Part shown: positions 1-7,772 of the stretch, one piece after another
How the letters are laid out: each line of letters opens with the position of its first letter
Numbering within the stretch: position 1 is the first letter of the stretch
Assembly: GCF_000621145.1 (NCBI RefSeq)
Contig: NZ_JHZB01000018.1
Coordinates: 24,928 to 88,927 of the forward strand
DNA: 64,000 nucleotides
Origin: Desulfobulbus elongatus DSM 2908
GTDB lineage: Bacteria > Desulfobacterota > Desulfobulbia > Desulfobulbales > Desulfobulbaceae
Direction of reading: 5' to 3'
Notes under the pieces: generated by a model
Databases searched by the model: none
The model's input: the letters and a program-made list of their open reading frames with translations, nothing else
Told to the model about the DNA's origin: nothing
Program-made: the position numbers and the translations under genes

Positions 1-158
1 TCCCGCTGGCTGTCGCCCTGCCCCTCGACCACGATGGGTTTGAGCTGCTGACTGGTTTCCTGTTGTTCCGCGTCGGTGGCCGCTCCGGAGGCGGTCCCGG
101 CGAGCAGGAGCAAGGCGACAGTGATCCGGCCGGTTCGCGGCCATAGGTAAGACTTCAT
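1..158 (-). CDS. TonB-dependent outer-membrane receptor, 5' part only
   Basis: The gene starts at 158 and runs off the left edge, so only about 52 residues are visible. It begins with a basic stretch and a hydrophobic core ending in Ala residues (a signal peptide). A segment reading LKPIVVEGQ follows, which resembles a TonB box at the start of a mature TonB-dependent receptor. A GGGAGG ribosome site precedes the ATG. It is the last gene of a minus-strand run after two methyltransferase genes. The substrate cannot be read from this fragment. The Mod-type operators upstream of the run suggest an oxyanion or metal chelate, which is inference. Confidence 0.7.
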   Translation of the reverse strand, partial: MKSYLWPRTGRITVALLLLAGTASGAATDAEQQETSQQLKPIVVEGQGDSQR

Positions 159-223
159 TTTCCCTCCCTTCTGATATGATGACATGATGGTTCGAATGAC
201 GATTTGAGCAATGATGGCCGGAA

Positions 224-871
224 TTACGGCCCGTTTTCCTTCCCTTCCTTGCGGATGTCGATCCACAGGCCGATGTCATCGCTCTGGACGATCTGGTAGT
301 CGGCGATGCCGGCCTGCTCCAGGGCCTCCTCGAAGCGGGCGCGCATCTGCGGCCCGAGATTGCAGCGTATCTTGGAGCCGAAGGCGCCGCTGCCCTTGTT
401 GCGCGCGGCCATCTGGTCGCGGATCGATTCCTTCAGCCGGGCGGTGCCGAAGCCGCCACCGATCCAGGTCCGCCCGCCGGGGGCCAGGATGCGGGATACT
501 TCCCGGAGGGCCCGGGGCAGATCCTCCCAGAAAAAGATCGATCCCCGGCTGATGACGAGATCGACGGAGCCGGCCGGCAGGGCGATGGAGCCAATATCGC
601 CCTGAAGCGTCCCGGTCCGGCTCCGCAATCCGTTCTCTTTGATGGTGTTCTCCGCAAGGGCGAGCATCTCCGCGGATTCGTCGAAAAATGTCACATGCAG
701 TTCGGTTATGCTTGCCAGGGCCGCGCCCAGGTAGCCGCTGCCGCAGCCTGCGTCCAGACAGACGCCGCGGGTCATGCCGGTGTGCGCGACGATCTGCCGG
801 GCGATGATCGGATAGATGGGGGCAAAGACGGTACGAGCGATTTCGTCGAAGGCGCGGGCATTGATCTGCAT
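224..871 (-). CDS. class I SAM-dependent methyltransferase (second of a pair)
   Basis: This 215-residue soluble protein has a Rossmann methyltransferase fold. The SAM-binding motif I reads LDAGCGSGYLG near residue 45, an acidic ribose-contacting stretch follows (FFDESAEML), and the motif around LAPGGR suits the fourth strand region. The reading frame stays open far upstream, but the ATG at 871 is preferred because it falls 2 nt after the stop of the neighbouring methyltransferase and begins the conserved fold. The gene lies 65 nt before the TonB receptor gene and is very probably co-transcribed with it. The methyl acceptor is unknown; modification of a small chelator is possible but not shown. 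Confidence 0.75.
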   Translation of the reverse strand: MQINARAFDEIARTVFAPIYPIIARQIVAHTGMTRGVCLDAGCGSGYLGAALASITELHVTFFDESAEMLALAENTIKENGLRSRTGTLQGDIGSIALPAGSVDLVISRGSIFFWEDLPRALREVSRILAPGGRTWIGGGFGTARLKESIRDQMAARNKGSGAFGSKIRCNLGPQMRARFEEALEQAGIADYQIVQSDDIGLWIDIRKEGKENGP

Positions 872-873
872 GG

Positions 874-1701
874 TCACTTGCTCCAGGAAATGATGGCCCA
901 GCGGACGACATGGCGATGGGAAAGGACCCAGCCGCCGGTCGTCCTGCGGAGATGCTGTTCGAAATACCGGCGGAGGCTGGTCGTTTCCTCCGGCGTGATG
1001 CCGTCGATCATCCAGTCGAACTTGTCCATGGCATCGTCGAGGTCGCGGTACACCCTGCCGCCGTCCCCGTTCATCACGAAGCTGACATCGGCATGGATAC
1101 CCATCTGATAGAGTAGGTTGTAGACGTAGATGTAGTCCGGGCCCCGGTCGAGGTCGCGGCCGATGGCTTCGAAAATCCTCCGGTCGAACGGACCGTCGCC
1201 GACCAGGGAGGCGAGATACACCCGCTTGCGCGCCTTGTCGTGCAGCTTGGTGAGCGCCAGGCGCAGGTCGTCGACCGCCAGGGAGCGCGAGGCGATGGCC
1301 GCGTCGTGCTCGCCGATGCCGGCCTGCTCCCAGTCGTCTTCCCAACCGAGGACATCGGCGCGGACGTTTGCTATGCCCTGTTCCTCGCACTGGGCGCGGA
1401 GAAGAGCGATCATGGTGTCGGAAAGATCGATGGCCGTCACCCGTCGCACCAGACCGGCCAGGGGAATGGCCAGGGTGCCGGCGCCACAGCCGACATCGAG
1501 CACGCTCCATTCCGGCCGCGGCGTCATCAGGCGGATAAAATCGGCGGGATAGCTGCTTTTCCTGGCATGTTGGGCAAACGACGGCGCCCGTTTGTTCCAG
1601 TGCTGCTTGCCGCCACGGTCATGCTTCCTGTGCGTGCGCGCTTGCCGCCACGCCGCGTTCCAATCGATGGTGTGCATCATGGTCTTCGATATCAGTTGCA
1701 T
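874..1701 (-). CDS. class I SAM-dependent methyltransferase (first of a pair)
   Basis: This 275-residue methyltransferase has motif I LDVGCGAGTLA near residue 70, then AIDLSDTMI as the ribose-binding acidic loop. It has no signal peptide or membrane segment, so it is cytoplasmic. ATGs at 1680 and 1677 are alternative starts and none has a strong ribosome site. It is the first gene of the run methyltransferase, methyltransferase, TonB receptor. Two Mod-type operators lie upstream at 1793-1815 and 1914-1936. Its C-terminal half has little recognisable similarity, so the substrate is open. Confidence 0.75.
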   Translation of the reverse strand: MQLISKTMMHTIDWNAAWRQARTHRKHDRGGKQHWNKRAPSFAQHARKSSYPADFIRLMTPRPEWSVLDVGCGAGTLAIPLAGLVRRVTAIDLSDTMIALLRAQCEEQGIANVRADVLGWEDDWEQAGIGEHDAAIASRSLAVDDLRLALTKLHDKARKRVYLASLVGDGPFDRRIFEAIGRDLDRGPDYIYVYNLLYQMGIHADVSFVMNGDGGRVYRDLDDAMDKFDWMIDGITPEETTSLRRYFEQHLRRTTGGWVLSHRHVVRWAIISWSK

Positions 1702-1792
1702 TGCAGGTGATCGGCGCCTGGCATGGTCCGCCGTTCCGGAAAGAGCGGGGGGACGATGCGATCTGGTGGCGGTTTGTGTCTTCCTTGTTGGC

Positions 1793-1815
1793 CGTTATTG
1801 TATTTTGGAATAACG
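1793..1815. promoter_or_regulatory. Mod-type operator A (CGTTATTG-N7-GAATAACG)
   Basis: The arms are CGTTATTG and GAATAACG with a 7-nt spacer, matching as an inverted repeat at 7 of 8 positions. It lies 92 nt upstream of the methyltransferase/TonB run. On the minus strand a TTGCTC hexamer sits 8 nt before the left arm and 17 bp before CAATAA, so the operator would cover the spacer and -10 of a plausible promoter. Confidence 0.6.
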
Positions 1816-1913
1816 ATGAGCAAAAAAATAAAATGAATAAAAACAAATAAGAATATTTTATTGTTGAGCCGTGCGCCTTCAGCGGAGACGGCTGCCGGCG
1901 TTATCGATGCGCT

Positions 1914-1936
1914 CGTTATGCAGCAATCGAATAACG
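1914..1936. promoter_or_regulatory. Mod-type operator B (CGTTATGC-N7-GAATAACG)
   Basis: This is a second inverted repeat with the same 7-nt spacing, 121 bp from operator A. The right arm and the following A-tract (1929-1950) repeat the sequence at 1808-1829 with one mismatch, so the two sites look like a duplication. On the minus strand TTGCCC stands 17 bp before GCATAA, as at operator A. It lies just beyond the stop codon of the molybdopterin-binding protein gene. Confidence 0.6.
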
Positions 1937-1949
1937 ATGGGCAAAAAAA

Positions 1950-2414
1950 TCAGTCCACCATGACAATTTCAACGGTCTTCAGTTGCCGGACATATCGCGG
2001 GCCGGTGAGGTGGTCATGGGCGGACAGCAGGTCGACCTCGCCGCCTCCCTCGTACAACGGGCGCCCATCCTTTTCCAGCACGATCAGGATGCCATCGCCG
2101 TTGGGGGAGTTGAAAATTTCCTGCCAGGAGAAAACGGCCTTGTAGCCGTCGTCCGAGGCGGCCACCACGAACATCTTTTTGGTGTCGTTGTGCTCCTTGA
2201 CCACCACCTCAGCCCGGTTGATCACCTCGGCGAGAAGAACCCCCCGGCACTGTCCGATACGGCCTTTGGGCTCCCCGCTGCCGCAGATCATGGGGAGATC
2301 GTTCATTTCCATGCTGTCCATGGCGCAGAGCGCTTCGATCGGGATCGCCAGGGGGGCGGCGACCCTGCCGACGATGCGCAAGGATGCCGCGTGCCCGTTT
2401 GCATTGCCGTTCAT
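1950..2414 (-). CDS. molybdopterin-binding domain protein (sulfite-oxidase fold)
   Basis: This 154-residue protein resembles the isolated oxidoreductase molybdopterin-binding domain (PF00174-like). It has a central CGSG segment followed by GQCRGVLLAEVI and a YKAVFSWQEIF segment typical of that domain. No signal peptide or dimerisation domain is present, so it is a small cytoplasmic protein. The ATG at 2414 is chosen because AAGGAGG lies 8 nt before it; an in-frame ATG at 2420 is too close to that site. Operator D upstream places it in the Mod regulon. It could carry or sense molybdopterin, or be a minimal oxidoreductase; catalysis is not established. Confidence 0.65.
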   Translation of the reverse strand: MNGNANGHAASLRIVGRVAAPLAIPIEALCAMDSMEMNDLPMICGSGEPKGRIGQCRGVLLAEVINRAEVVVKEHNDTKKMFVVAASDDGYKAVFSWQEIFNSPNGDGILIVLEKDGRPLYEGGGEVDLLSAHDHLTGPRYVRQLKTVEIVMVD

Positions 2415-2493
2415 AGTCATGACCTCCTTTGAGCTGGTGCAGCAGGTGCGGGAGCACGGGCCGGGGCTCTCGCATTGGCCGTGCCACTGTGTC

Positions 2494-2517
2494 CGCTATA
2501 TACTAAAGAGTATAGTG
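2494..2517. promoter_or_regulatory. Mod-type operator D, 8-nt spacer variant (CGCTATAT-N8-GTATAGTG)
   Basis: The inverted repeat arms are CGCTATAT and GTATAGTG, 80 bp upstream of the molybdopterin-binding protein gene. On the minus strand the site contains TATACT, a good -10 hexamer, so binding would block that promoter. Its spacing (8) and TATA core differ from the N7 class and match operator C. Confidence 0.5.
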
Positions 2518-2915
2518 AAAATCAAGCAATCGCGATGCCAGTGGCAGGCAGTCCTGATTTTTTTTTGTTTTTTCTCAGTGGGTTGGGGGGATGCCCGCCG
2601 CCATGCCGAGGTTGGATGCCTGTCGGTCGGCAAGCCGTGGAAGACCGCGGTGCCGATTTTGTCGATCACTTGACGGTTGTGTACCACTTTGTACAATTTT
2701 GACAACCCCATTCCCGGCGTGGCTGATGGCGCCGGCATGGCCCCTGTCCGCGCCGGCGCCTCGCCGAACGGTCGGCGCGGCCGTCCCGAGCGCCCATTCA
2801 ACAGGGAGTTCGCGGCAATGCGGTTCGATGGGGCCGGACGAACAGAACAACGGTACCGGGAGGATTCAATCCCGGCATGATTGCTGCTTTACAACAGGGG
2901 AAAAATGACGTACTT

Positions 2916-2938
2916 CGTTATTCTATGATTGAATAGCG
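2916..2938. promoter_or_regulatory. Mod-type operator E (CGTTATTC-N7-GAATAGCG) before modE
   Basis: This inverted repeat matches at 7 of 8 arm positions with a 7-nt spacer, and lies 15 nt before the modE start at 2954. The spacer itself contains TATGAT, a good -10 hexamer. A bound dimer would therefore sit on the promoter, as expected for autoregulation of modE-modABC. Confidence 0.65.
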
Positions 2939-2953
2939 AAAATGAGGTCCTGC

Positions 2954-3763
2954 ATGATACCCCGACCATCGCCGCCTGCTCCGGATTCCGTTTTTCTGCA
3001 ATACATGCTCGGGTCATCGAACCGAAAAAATCCGGTGGTCGCCCTGCTTGAGGAGATCGATCACTGCGGTTCGATCAACCAGGCCGCCAAAACCGTGGGG
3101 ATGAGCTACAAGGCGGCGTGGGAGCGAATCGAGAATGTCAACAATCTCAGTCCGGAGCCGCTGATCCGCCGCCAGGTGGGCGGCAGTGGCGGCGGCGGCA
3201 CCGTGCTCACCGAGGCCGGCCATGGGTTTATCCAGCGGGCGCATACCCTCCAGCGGGAGTTCACCAGTTTTCTCAACTTCTTCTATTTTTCGCCGGAAGA
3301 GGCGTTCAACACCCTAAAAACACTAAGGAGGATCGAGATGAAAATCAGTGCTCGCAATGTGTGGCTGGGCAATGTGGCTCAAATAGAGAAAGGAGCGGTG
3401 AACAGCGTGGTGACCGTGGCCCTGAAGGGTCAGGATACCATTGTCTCGGTGATCACCGACAATTCGGTGCAGCGGCTTGAGCTGGTGCCGGGTGCCGAGG
3501 TGCTGGCCATCGTCAAGGCGCCGTCGGTGCTGTTGGGGCTGGAGGTCGACCCCAAAAAGATATCCGCCCGCAACGTTCTCGAGGGCACGGTGAACCGGAT
3601 TGTTTCCGGCGCGGTCAACGACGAGGTGATCATCGATCTGGCCGGCGGCAACACGGTCACCTCGATCCTGACCTCGGAGAGCGTCAGGCGACTGGGGCTG
3701 CGCGAGGGCCTGCGCGTGGCGGCGGTGATCAAGGCCTCGGATGTGCTGCTGGCCGTTGCCTGA
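2954..3763 (+). CDS. modE: molybdate/tungstate-responsive regulator ModE, full length
   Basis: This 269-residue regulator has a winged-helix domain (about residues 10-110, with a LysR-like SINQAAKTVGMSYKAAWERI helix-turn-helix) and two C-terminal Mop/TOBE domains. Each Mop domain begins KISARN and ends in the IVKAPSVLL/VIKASDVLL type of motif that binds oxyanions at the dimer interface. The ATG at 2954 is preferred over 2942 because GAGG lies 6 nt before it. With metal bound, ModE normally represses transport genes. The neighbours modABC and operator E fit that role. An internal ribosome site at 3324 may also yield the Mop part alone. Confidence 0.92.
   Translation: MIPRPSPPAPDSVFLQYMLGSSNRKNPVVALLEEIDHCGSINQAAKTVGMSYKAAWERIENVNNLSPEPLIRRQVGGSGGGGTVLTEAGHGFIQRAHTLQREFTSFLNFFYFSPEEAFNTLKTLRRIEMKISARNVWLGNVAQIEKGAVNSVVTVALKGQDTIVSVITDNSVQRLELVPGAEVLAIVKAPSVLLGLEVDPKKISARNVLEGTVNRIVSGAVNDEVIIDLAGGNTVTSILTSESVRRLGLREGLRVAAVIKASDVLLAVA
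3324..3340 (+). promoter_or_regulatory. internal ribosome site and start codon within modE
   Basis: TAAGGAGG at 3324-3331 is followed 6 nt later by an in-frame ATG at 3338, exactly where the first Mop domain begins (MKISARN). Initiation here would give a 141-residue free di-molbindin from the same message. The Shine-Dalgarno match is better than that of the full-length start. Whether it is used is inference. Confidence 0.5.
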
Positions 3764-3790
3764 GCCAACCCGATCGCGCTATCCTGTAAC

Positions 3791-3808
3791 CTCCCGATTG
3801 ATCGGGAG
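3791..3808 (+). terminator. hairpin between modE and modA
   Basis: CTCCCGAT and ATCGGGAG form a perfect 8-bp stem around a 2-nt loop, followed by AATTTTG. The run of T is short, so it may attenuate or process the message rather than stop it fully. This would let modE and modABC be expressed at different levels. Confidence 0.4.
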
Positions 3809-3837
3809 AATTTTGTAAAAATGAAGAGGAGAAGACC

Positions 3838-4599
3838 ATGAAACGACTGAAGACCATCGTGACCATTCTTGCCGCCGGCCTGTTGCTTGCCGCCCCAACC
3901 CTGCATGCCGCCGAGGAGATCAGAATCTCGTTGGCGGCCAGCATGACCGACGTTCTCAAGGAGTTGGCCGATCAGTACAAGGCCTCGGGCAAGGATGTCG
4001 CCATTGTCCCCAATTTCGGTCCTTCCGGCGCCCTGGCCAAGCAGATCAACGAGGGCGCGCCCACCGATCTGTTCATCTCGGCCAACCAGAAATGGATGAC
4101 CTTCCTCCGCGACGAGAAGAAGATCGATCCGAAAACCGAGAAGATTCTCGCGGTCAATACCCTGGTCTTTGTCGGCGCCAAGAATCCGGCGGTAACGAAA
4201 ATGGCGGATATCGTGGGGCTCAAGCAGATCGCCATCGGCAGCCCGAAGAGCGTGCCCGCCGGCGAGTATGCGGCCCAGGCCATGGAGAAGGCCGGCATCT
4301 ACAAGCAGTTGCAGGATGAGCAGAAACTGGTCATGGCCAAGGATGTGCGCCAGTCGCTCACCTATGCCGACCGCGGCGAGGCCGATGGCGCCTTTGTCTA
4401 CAAAACCGATGCCCTGATGGCCACCCAGGCGGTCATTCTGTTCGAGGTGCCGCAGGATCTGTACGAGCAGGTGACCTACCCCATCGCCCTGACGGATGCC
4501 GGCGCCAAAAATGCCGCGGCCAAGGCTTTCTACGAGTTCATCACCGGTCCGGAAGCGCTGAAGGTCTTCCAAAAATACGGTTTCAGCGCCCCGAAATAA
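3838..4599 (+). CDS. modA: molybdate ABC transporter, periplasmic binding protein
   Basis: This 253-residue exported protein begins with a signal peptide (KRLKTI, hydrophobic core, LHAAEE) cleaved near residue 25. The mature start ISLAASMTDVLKEL and the motifs FGPSGALAKQI, GAPTDLFISAN and the C-terminal ITGPEALKVF are typical of ModA. It should bind molybdate or tungstate and deliver it to ModB. GAGGAGAAG precedes the ATG. It is followed by modB after 30 nt, then modC, giving the usual ABC order downstream of modE. Confidence 0.95.
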   Translation: MKRLKTIVTILAAGLLLAAPTLHAAEEIRISLAASMTDVLKELADQYKASGKDVAIVPNFGPSGALAKQINEGAPTDLFISANQKWMTFLRDEKKIDPKTEKILAVNTLVFVGAKNPAVTKMADIVGLKQIAIGSPKSVPAGEYAAQAMEKAGIYKQLQDEQKLVMAKDVRQSLTYADRGEADGAFVYKTDALMATQAVILFEVPQDLYEQVTYPIALTDAGAKNAAAKAFYEFITGPEALKVFQKYGFSAPK

Positions 4600-4629
4600 C
4601 CCTGCCGCACCCCGGGCGACACCGATACC

Positions 4630-5310
4630 ATGTTCCTGTTGCAGCCTTCGGATCTCGACGCGATCCAGCTCTCCTTCAAGGTGGCCTGCGCGGCCACCCT
4701 GTTGTCCACCCCGGTGGGTATCGGTGTCGCCTATCTCCTCGTCCACACCCGCATTCCGGGCAAATCCCTGATCGAGGGCGCGGTCAACCTCCCCCTGGTG
4801 CTGCCGCCGGTGGTCATCGGCTATCTGCTGCTGGTGCTGTTCGGTCGCCGTGGCCTGATCGGCTCCTGGCTGCTGGAATACAATATCCAGGTGATCTTCA
4901 CCCTCACCGGCGCGATCATCGCCTCCGCCGTGGTCGGTTTTCCCCTCCTGGTCCGTTCGATCCGGCTGGGCATGGAATCGGTCGATCCCTCGTATCGCCG
5001 GGCGGCCCGCACCCTGGGGGCCAGCGGCTGGGACGCCTTTTTCACCGTCACCCTGCCGCTTTCCGGCAAGGCCGTCTTTGCCGGCATGACCCTGATGTTC
5101 GCCCGCAGCCTGGGCGAGTTCGGCGCCACCATCATCCTGGCCGGCAATATCCCGGGCGTCACCCAGACCATTCCGCTGGCCATCTACGAATACACCAGCA
5201 CCCCCGGCGGCGACCGGATGGCGCTGTCGCTCTGCCTGGTCTCCATTGTGCTTTCCTTCATCGTGCTGCTGATCAGCGGCGCGGCCAGCAAGTCGCTGGA
5301 CAGAAAATAA
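4630..5310 (+). CDS. modB: molybdate ABC transporter permease
   Basis: This 226-residue inner-membrane protein has about five hydrophobic helices. The cytoplasmic EAA loop is recognisable around YRRAARTLGASGWDAFF (near residue 120), and the MFARSLGEFGATI segment is characteristic of ModB. Length and motifs match the family. The gene sits between modA and modC, with modC starting 2 nt after its stop, so translation is probably coupled. Confidence 0.95.
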   Translation: MFLLQPSDLDAIQLSFKVACAATLLSTPVGIGVAYLLVHTRIPGKSLIEGAVNLPLVLPPVVIGYLLLVLFGRRGLIGSWLLEYNIQVIFTLTGAIIASAVVGFPLLVRSIRLGMESVDPSYRRAARTLGASGWDAFFTVTLPLSGKAVFAGMTLMFARSLGEFGATIILAGNIPGVTQTIPLAIYEYTSTPGGDRMALSLCLVSIVLSFIVLLISGAASKSLDRK

Positions 5311-5311
5311 T

Positions 5312-6367
5312 ATGCAACTCGCCGTTTCAGCGCGAAAAAAGCTCGGCAGCTTCAGCTTTGATGCCGAATTCGACCTGGCCGGTCAGCGCGTGGGGCTGTT
5401 CGGACCCTCGGGTAGCGGCAAGTCGACCCTGATGTACCTGTTGGCCGGGCTGCTCAAGCCGGACAGCGGCAGCATCCGCCTGGACGACATTGTGCTGTTC
5501 GACGGCCAGCGCGGCGTCAACCTGCCGCCGGAACAGCGCCGGATCGGCGTGGTCTTCCAGCACGCCCATCTCTTTCCGCACATGAGCGTGCGCCGCAATC
5601 TCCTCTACGGCTGGCGGCGCACGTCTGCGCAGAACCGGCACATCGAGCCGGAGTCGATCGTCGAGGTGCTTCATCTGGCCCATCTCCTCGACCGGGGCGT
5701 GAATCTCCTCTCCGGTGGCGAGCGCCAGCGGGTCGCCCTGGGCCGGACCATCCTTACCTGTCCCCGCCTGATTCTCATGGACGAACCGCTCACCGGCCTG
5801 GACGAGGAGCTGAAATTTCAGATCATGCCCTACCTGAATTCCGTTTTCTCGAAGTTCGATATCCCGCTTCTGTTCATCAGCCATTCGCTCCTGGAAATGC
5901 GGCTGATGACCGAGCAGGTACTGGTGGTGGAGCAGGGCAGCGTGAAGCGGCAGATGGCCACCGAGGAACTGGCCCAGTCGACCTGGGCCGCTCCCCGGCA
6001 GAGTTATGTCAACCTGCTCAGGCTGGGGCCGCCGGAGCCCCATGGCGATTTGTGGAGCTACCCGTGGGGCGATGTCCGGTTGATCCTCACCGAGCACGCC
6101 GACAATCAGGAAAATGTCTTTGAGCTGGACGCCCGGGAGATTTTGCTGTTCAAGCGCCATCCCGAGGCGACCAGCGCCCGCAACCTCCTGTCCTGCACGG
6201 TGCGCAAGCTGTTCACCGTGGGCAACCGGGTCCGGGTGGAGTTGCAGTGCGGCTCCCGGCAGTTGATCGTCCAGATCGTGCCCGAATCGATGCGGGAGTT
6301 GGAACTCGAAGAGGGCAGGGAAGTGGTGGCCGCGATCAAGGCCTCGGCTTTCAGAAGATTGATGTGA
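5312..6367 (+). CDS. modC: molybdate ABC transporter ATPase with TOBE domain
   Basis: This 351-residue ATPase has Walker A GPSGSGKS at 31-38, the ABC signature LSGGERQR near 132, and Walker B LILMDEP. About 64 residues at the C-terminus (from roughly 288, ARNLLSCTVRKLF to VVAAIKAS) form a TOBE/Mop-like domain that can sense cytoplasmic oxyanion and inhibit transport. It powers the ModB pore. It is the last gene of the modABC run and is followed by a strong hairpin. Confidence 0.95.
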   Translation: MQLAVSARKKLGSFSFDAEFDLAGQRVGLFGPSGSGKSTLMYLLAGLLKPDSGSIRLDDIVLFDGQRGVNLPPEQRRIGVVFQHAHLFPHMSVRRNLLYGWRRTSAQNRHIEPESIVEVLHLAHLLDRGVNLLSGGERQRVALGRTILTCPRLILMDEPLTGLDEELKFQIMPYLNSVFSKFDIPLLFISHSLLEMRLMTEQVLVVEQGSVKRQMATEELAQSTWAAPRQSYVNLLRLGPPEPHGDLWSYPWGDVRLILTEHADNQENVFELDAREILLFKRHPEATSARNLLSCTVRKLFTVGNRVRVELQCGSRQLIVQIVPESMRELELEEGREVVAAIKASAFRRLM

Positions 6368-6381
6368 TCTCGAGGAGGGCA

Positions 6382-6405
6382 GGCGGGCAACCGCAGTTGC
6401 CCGCC
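6382..6405. terminator. hairpin terminator between modC and the cytochrome pair
   Basis: GGCGGGCAAC and GTTGCCCGCC form a perfect 10-bp stem with a CGCA loop, between the converging ends of modC and the split-Soret-like gene. It can serve both strands, though neither side has a long T-tract. Confidence 0.7.
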
Positions 6406-6463
6406 TCGTTCGTTTAAACCGCCGCCCGTTTTCCTTGGGAAAGGAAGCGGGGCAGGGGGTGGT

Positions 6464-7267
6464 TCAGCCTTTCATCGGGGCCGCGGGGACGCCGCCGCTG
6501 TGACATTCCATACAGTTGGGCTGGGCATTGATGCCGTGGTCGGAAACCGGGGTCCAGTCGCCTTCCTCTTCGTATTTCCCATCCTTCCAGGCGTTGAGCA
6601 ACTCGACCAGGTGATAGGCGACGCTCGCCGTCACCCGGGCGCACCGGTCCTTGCGCTCTGGACTGCCCAGTGTCTTGTCGGCGACCGCCATCCATTTGCC
6701 GACCGAGACGTGGCACAGCGGCGAGTCGCTGATGGTCTGCGGAATGTGGCCGGTGAATTTCGGCGCCTTCGGCTTGAACACCGGCATGGCCGCCTCGCAG
6801 TACCACTGCATGATGTCGGTGCCGATCAGGTGGCCGGCTTCCGCCCCGACGATCCGGGGACCGATGATCAGATTGGCGACGATGTTGGCGCCGGCATTCG
6901 AGCCGCAGATCGTCCCCCAACTGGCGATGCCGCCTTCGAGAAAGACAAAGGCGTCGATGGGGAAGGAGGTGTAGGGTTCGCCGACCTTTTCCCGCAGTTG
7001 GGTGAAGACGCTGCTGATGACCGCGCACCCGCAGAACACGCGGTACCATTCCTTGTAGGCGAGCTCCGCGGTCGTGGTCGGGTCGAGTTTTTCGTAAGGC
7101 CAGGGCCATTTCTCGGTGCTGCCGCCCTGGGCCTGGGCCGGGCGCAGCCACCCGCTCAGCGGGACCAGGGCGGCGGCGGTGGCGGCGGCTCCGGTGCCGA
7201 GCAGCCATTGCCTGCGGGACAAGCCCGTGTCTGTTGTCTTCGTTACGGCCTGCATATCGTTTTGCAT
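6464..7267 (-). CDS. split-Soret-type cytochrome c, Tat-exported
   Basis: This 267-residue protein has a twin-arginine signal (SRRQWLLGTG, then a hydrophobic stretch ending AQAQ near residue 47). It carries a single haem motif, CMECH, close to the C-terminus. Other cysteines (FCGCAV, TICGSN, WYCEAA, PLCHVS) match the C_GCAxxG_C_C family of split-Soret cytochromes, which hold haem and an iron-sulfur cluster at a dimer interface. Tat export fits a cofactor inserted before transport. The start at 7267 has GAGGAA before it; longer in-frame starts run through the upstream gene. It lies 26 nt after the c3 gene, so the two are probably one transcript. Confidence 0.75.
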   Translation of the reverse strand: MQNDMQAVTKTTDTGLSRRQWLLGTGAAATAAALVPLSGWLRPAQAQGGSTEKWPWPYEKLDPTTTAELAYKEWYRVFCGCAVISSVFTQLREKVGEPYTSFPIDAFVFLEGGIASWGTICGSNAGANIVANLIIGPRIVGAEAGHLIGTDIMQWYCEAAMPVFKPKAPKFTGHIPQTISDSPLCHVSVGKWMAVADKTLGSPERKDRCARVTASVAYHLVELLNAWKDGKYEEEGDWTPVSDHGINAQPNCMECHSGGVPAAPMKG

Positions 7268-7293
7268 GTATTCCTCGCTAGGTGAATTTCGTA

Positions 7294-7704
7294 TCATTTC
7301 TTGTCGTGGCACACGCTGCATCTGGCCAGTGTCTTGTCCTGTTGGAGATGGCATTCCATACACAGGACATGGCCGGCCCGTTTGAGCGTCGCCACCCGCT
7401 CCGGCATGCCGGCCTTGCTGTTGTGGCATGTTTCGCATTTGGCAATGCTCTGACCAGCGGCATAGTCGATCTTCTTGCCGTCGGGTCCTTTGCCGTGGTG
7501 ACAGCCGTCGCAGTCCAGCCACTGGTGCTTCCAATGGGGCAAATAGGCAGGTTTGGCCACTTTTTCCGTATCAATGGTCGATTGGATCACCACCTGCTCT
7601 GGTCCTTTACCGCCGCCGTCACTCTTGCCTTCGTCGGCAAACGCGGCCCCTGTTCCGCTTGCGGCGCACAAGATGGCCAGCAGCGCCAAGTAAGAATATC
7701 GCAT
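7294..7704 (-). CDS. tetrahaem cytochrome c3-like protein
   Basis: This 136-residue periplasmic cytochrome has a signal peptide ending near AFADE (residues 1-24) and four CxxCH haem motifs at 65-69, 90-94, 115-119 and 129-133. Extra histidines (HWKH and the HH after the first motif) can be distal ligands. Size and haem count fit the class III c3 family of sulfate and metal reducers, which shuttles electrons in the periplasm. It leads a two-gene unit with the split-Soret-like gene. Operator C lies 69 nt upstream, which implies control by molybdenum or tungsten status. Confidence 0.85.
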   Translation of the reverse strand: MRYSYLALLAILCAASGTGAAFADEGKSDGGGKGPEQVVIQSTIDTEKVAKPAYLPHWKHQWLDCDGCHHGKGPDGKKIDYAAGQSIAKCETCHNSKAGMPERVATLKRAGHVLCMECHLQQDKTLARCSVCHDKK

Positions 7705-7772
7705 GCTTTTTTCTCCCGGTTGAATGAATACTGATCAGCGTTTTCGCATTTCAAGGCGAAACAAAATTCCCA

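Larger units (their letters stand above)
2415..2953. other. intergenic region between molybdopterin protein and modE
   Basis: This 539-bp divergent gap holds operator D (2494-2517), which serves the minus-strand gene, and operator E (2916-2938), which serves modE. A short TTGTACAA palindrome occurs near 2690. I see no convincing gene between them; short open frames here lack ribosome sites and recognisable products. Confidence 0.5.

Noticed and set aside
224..1510. One long protein joining both methyltransferases
   Set aside because: The upstream half is the other frame of the first methyltransferase. The second one begins at the ATG 871, 2 nt after the first gene's stop.
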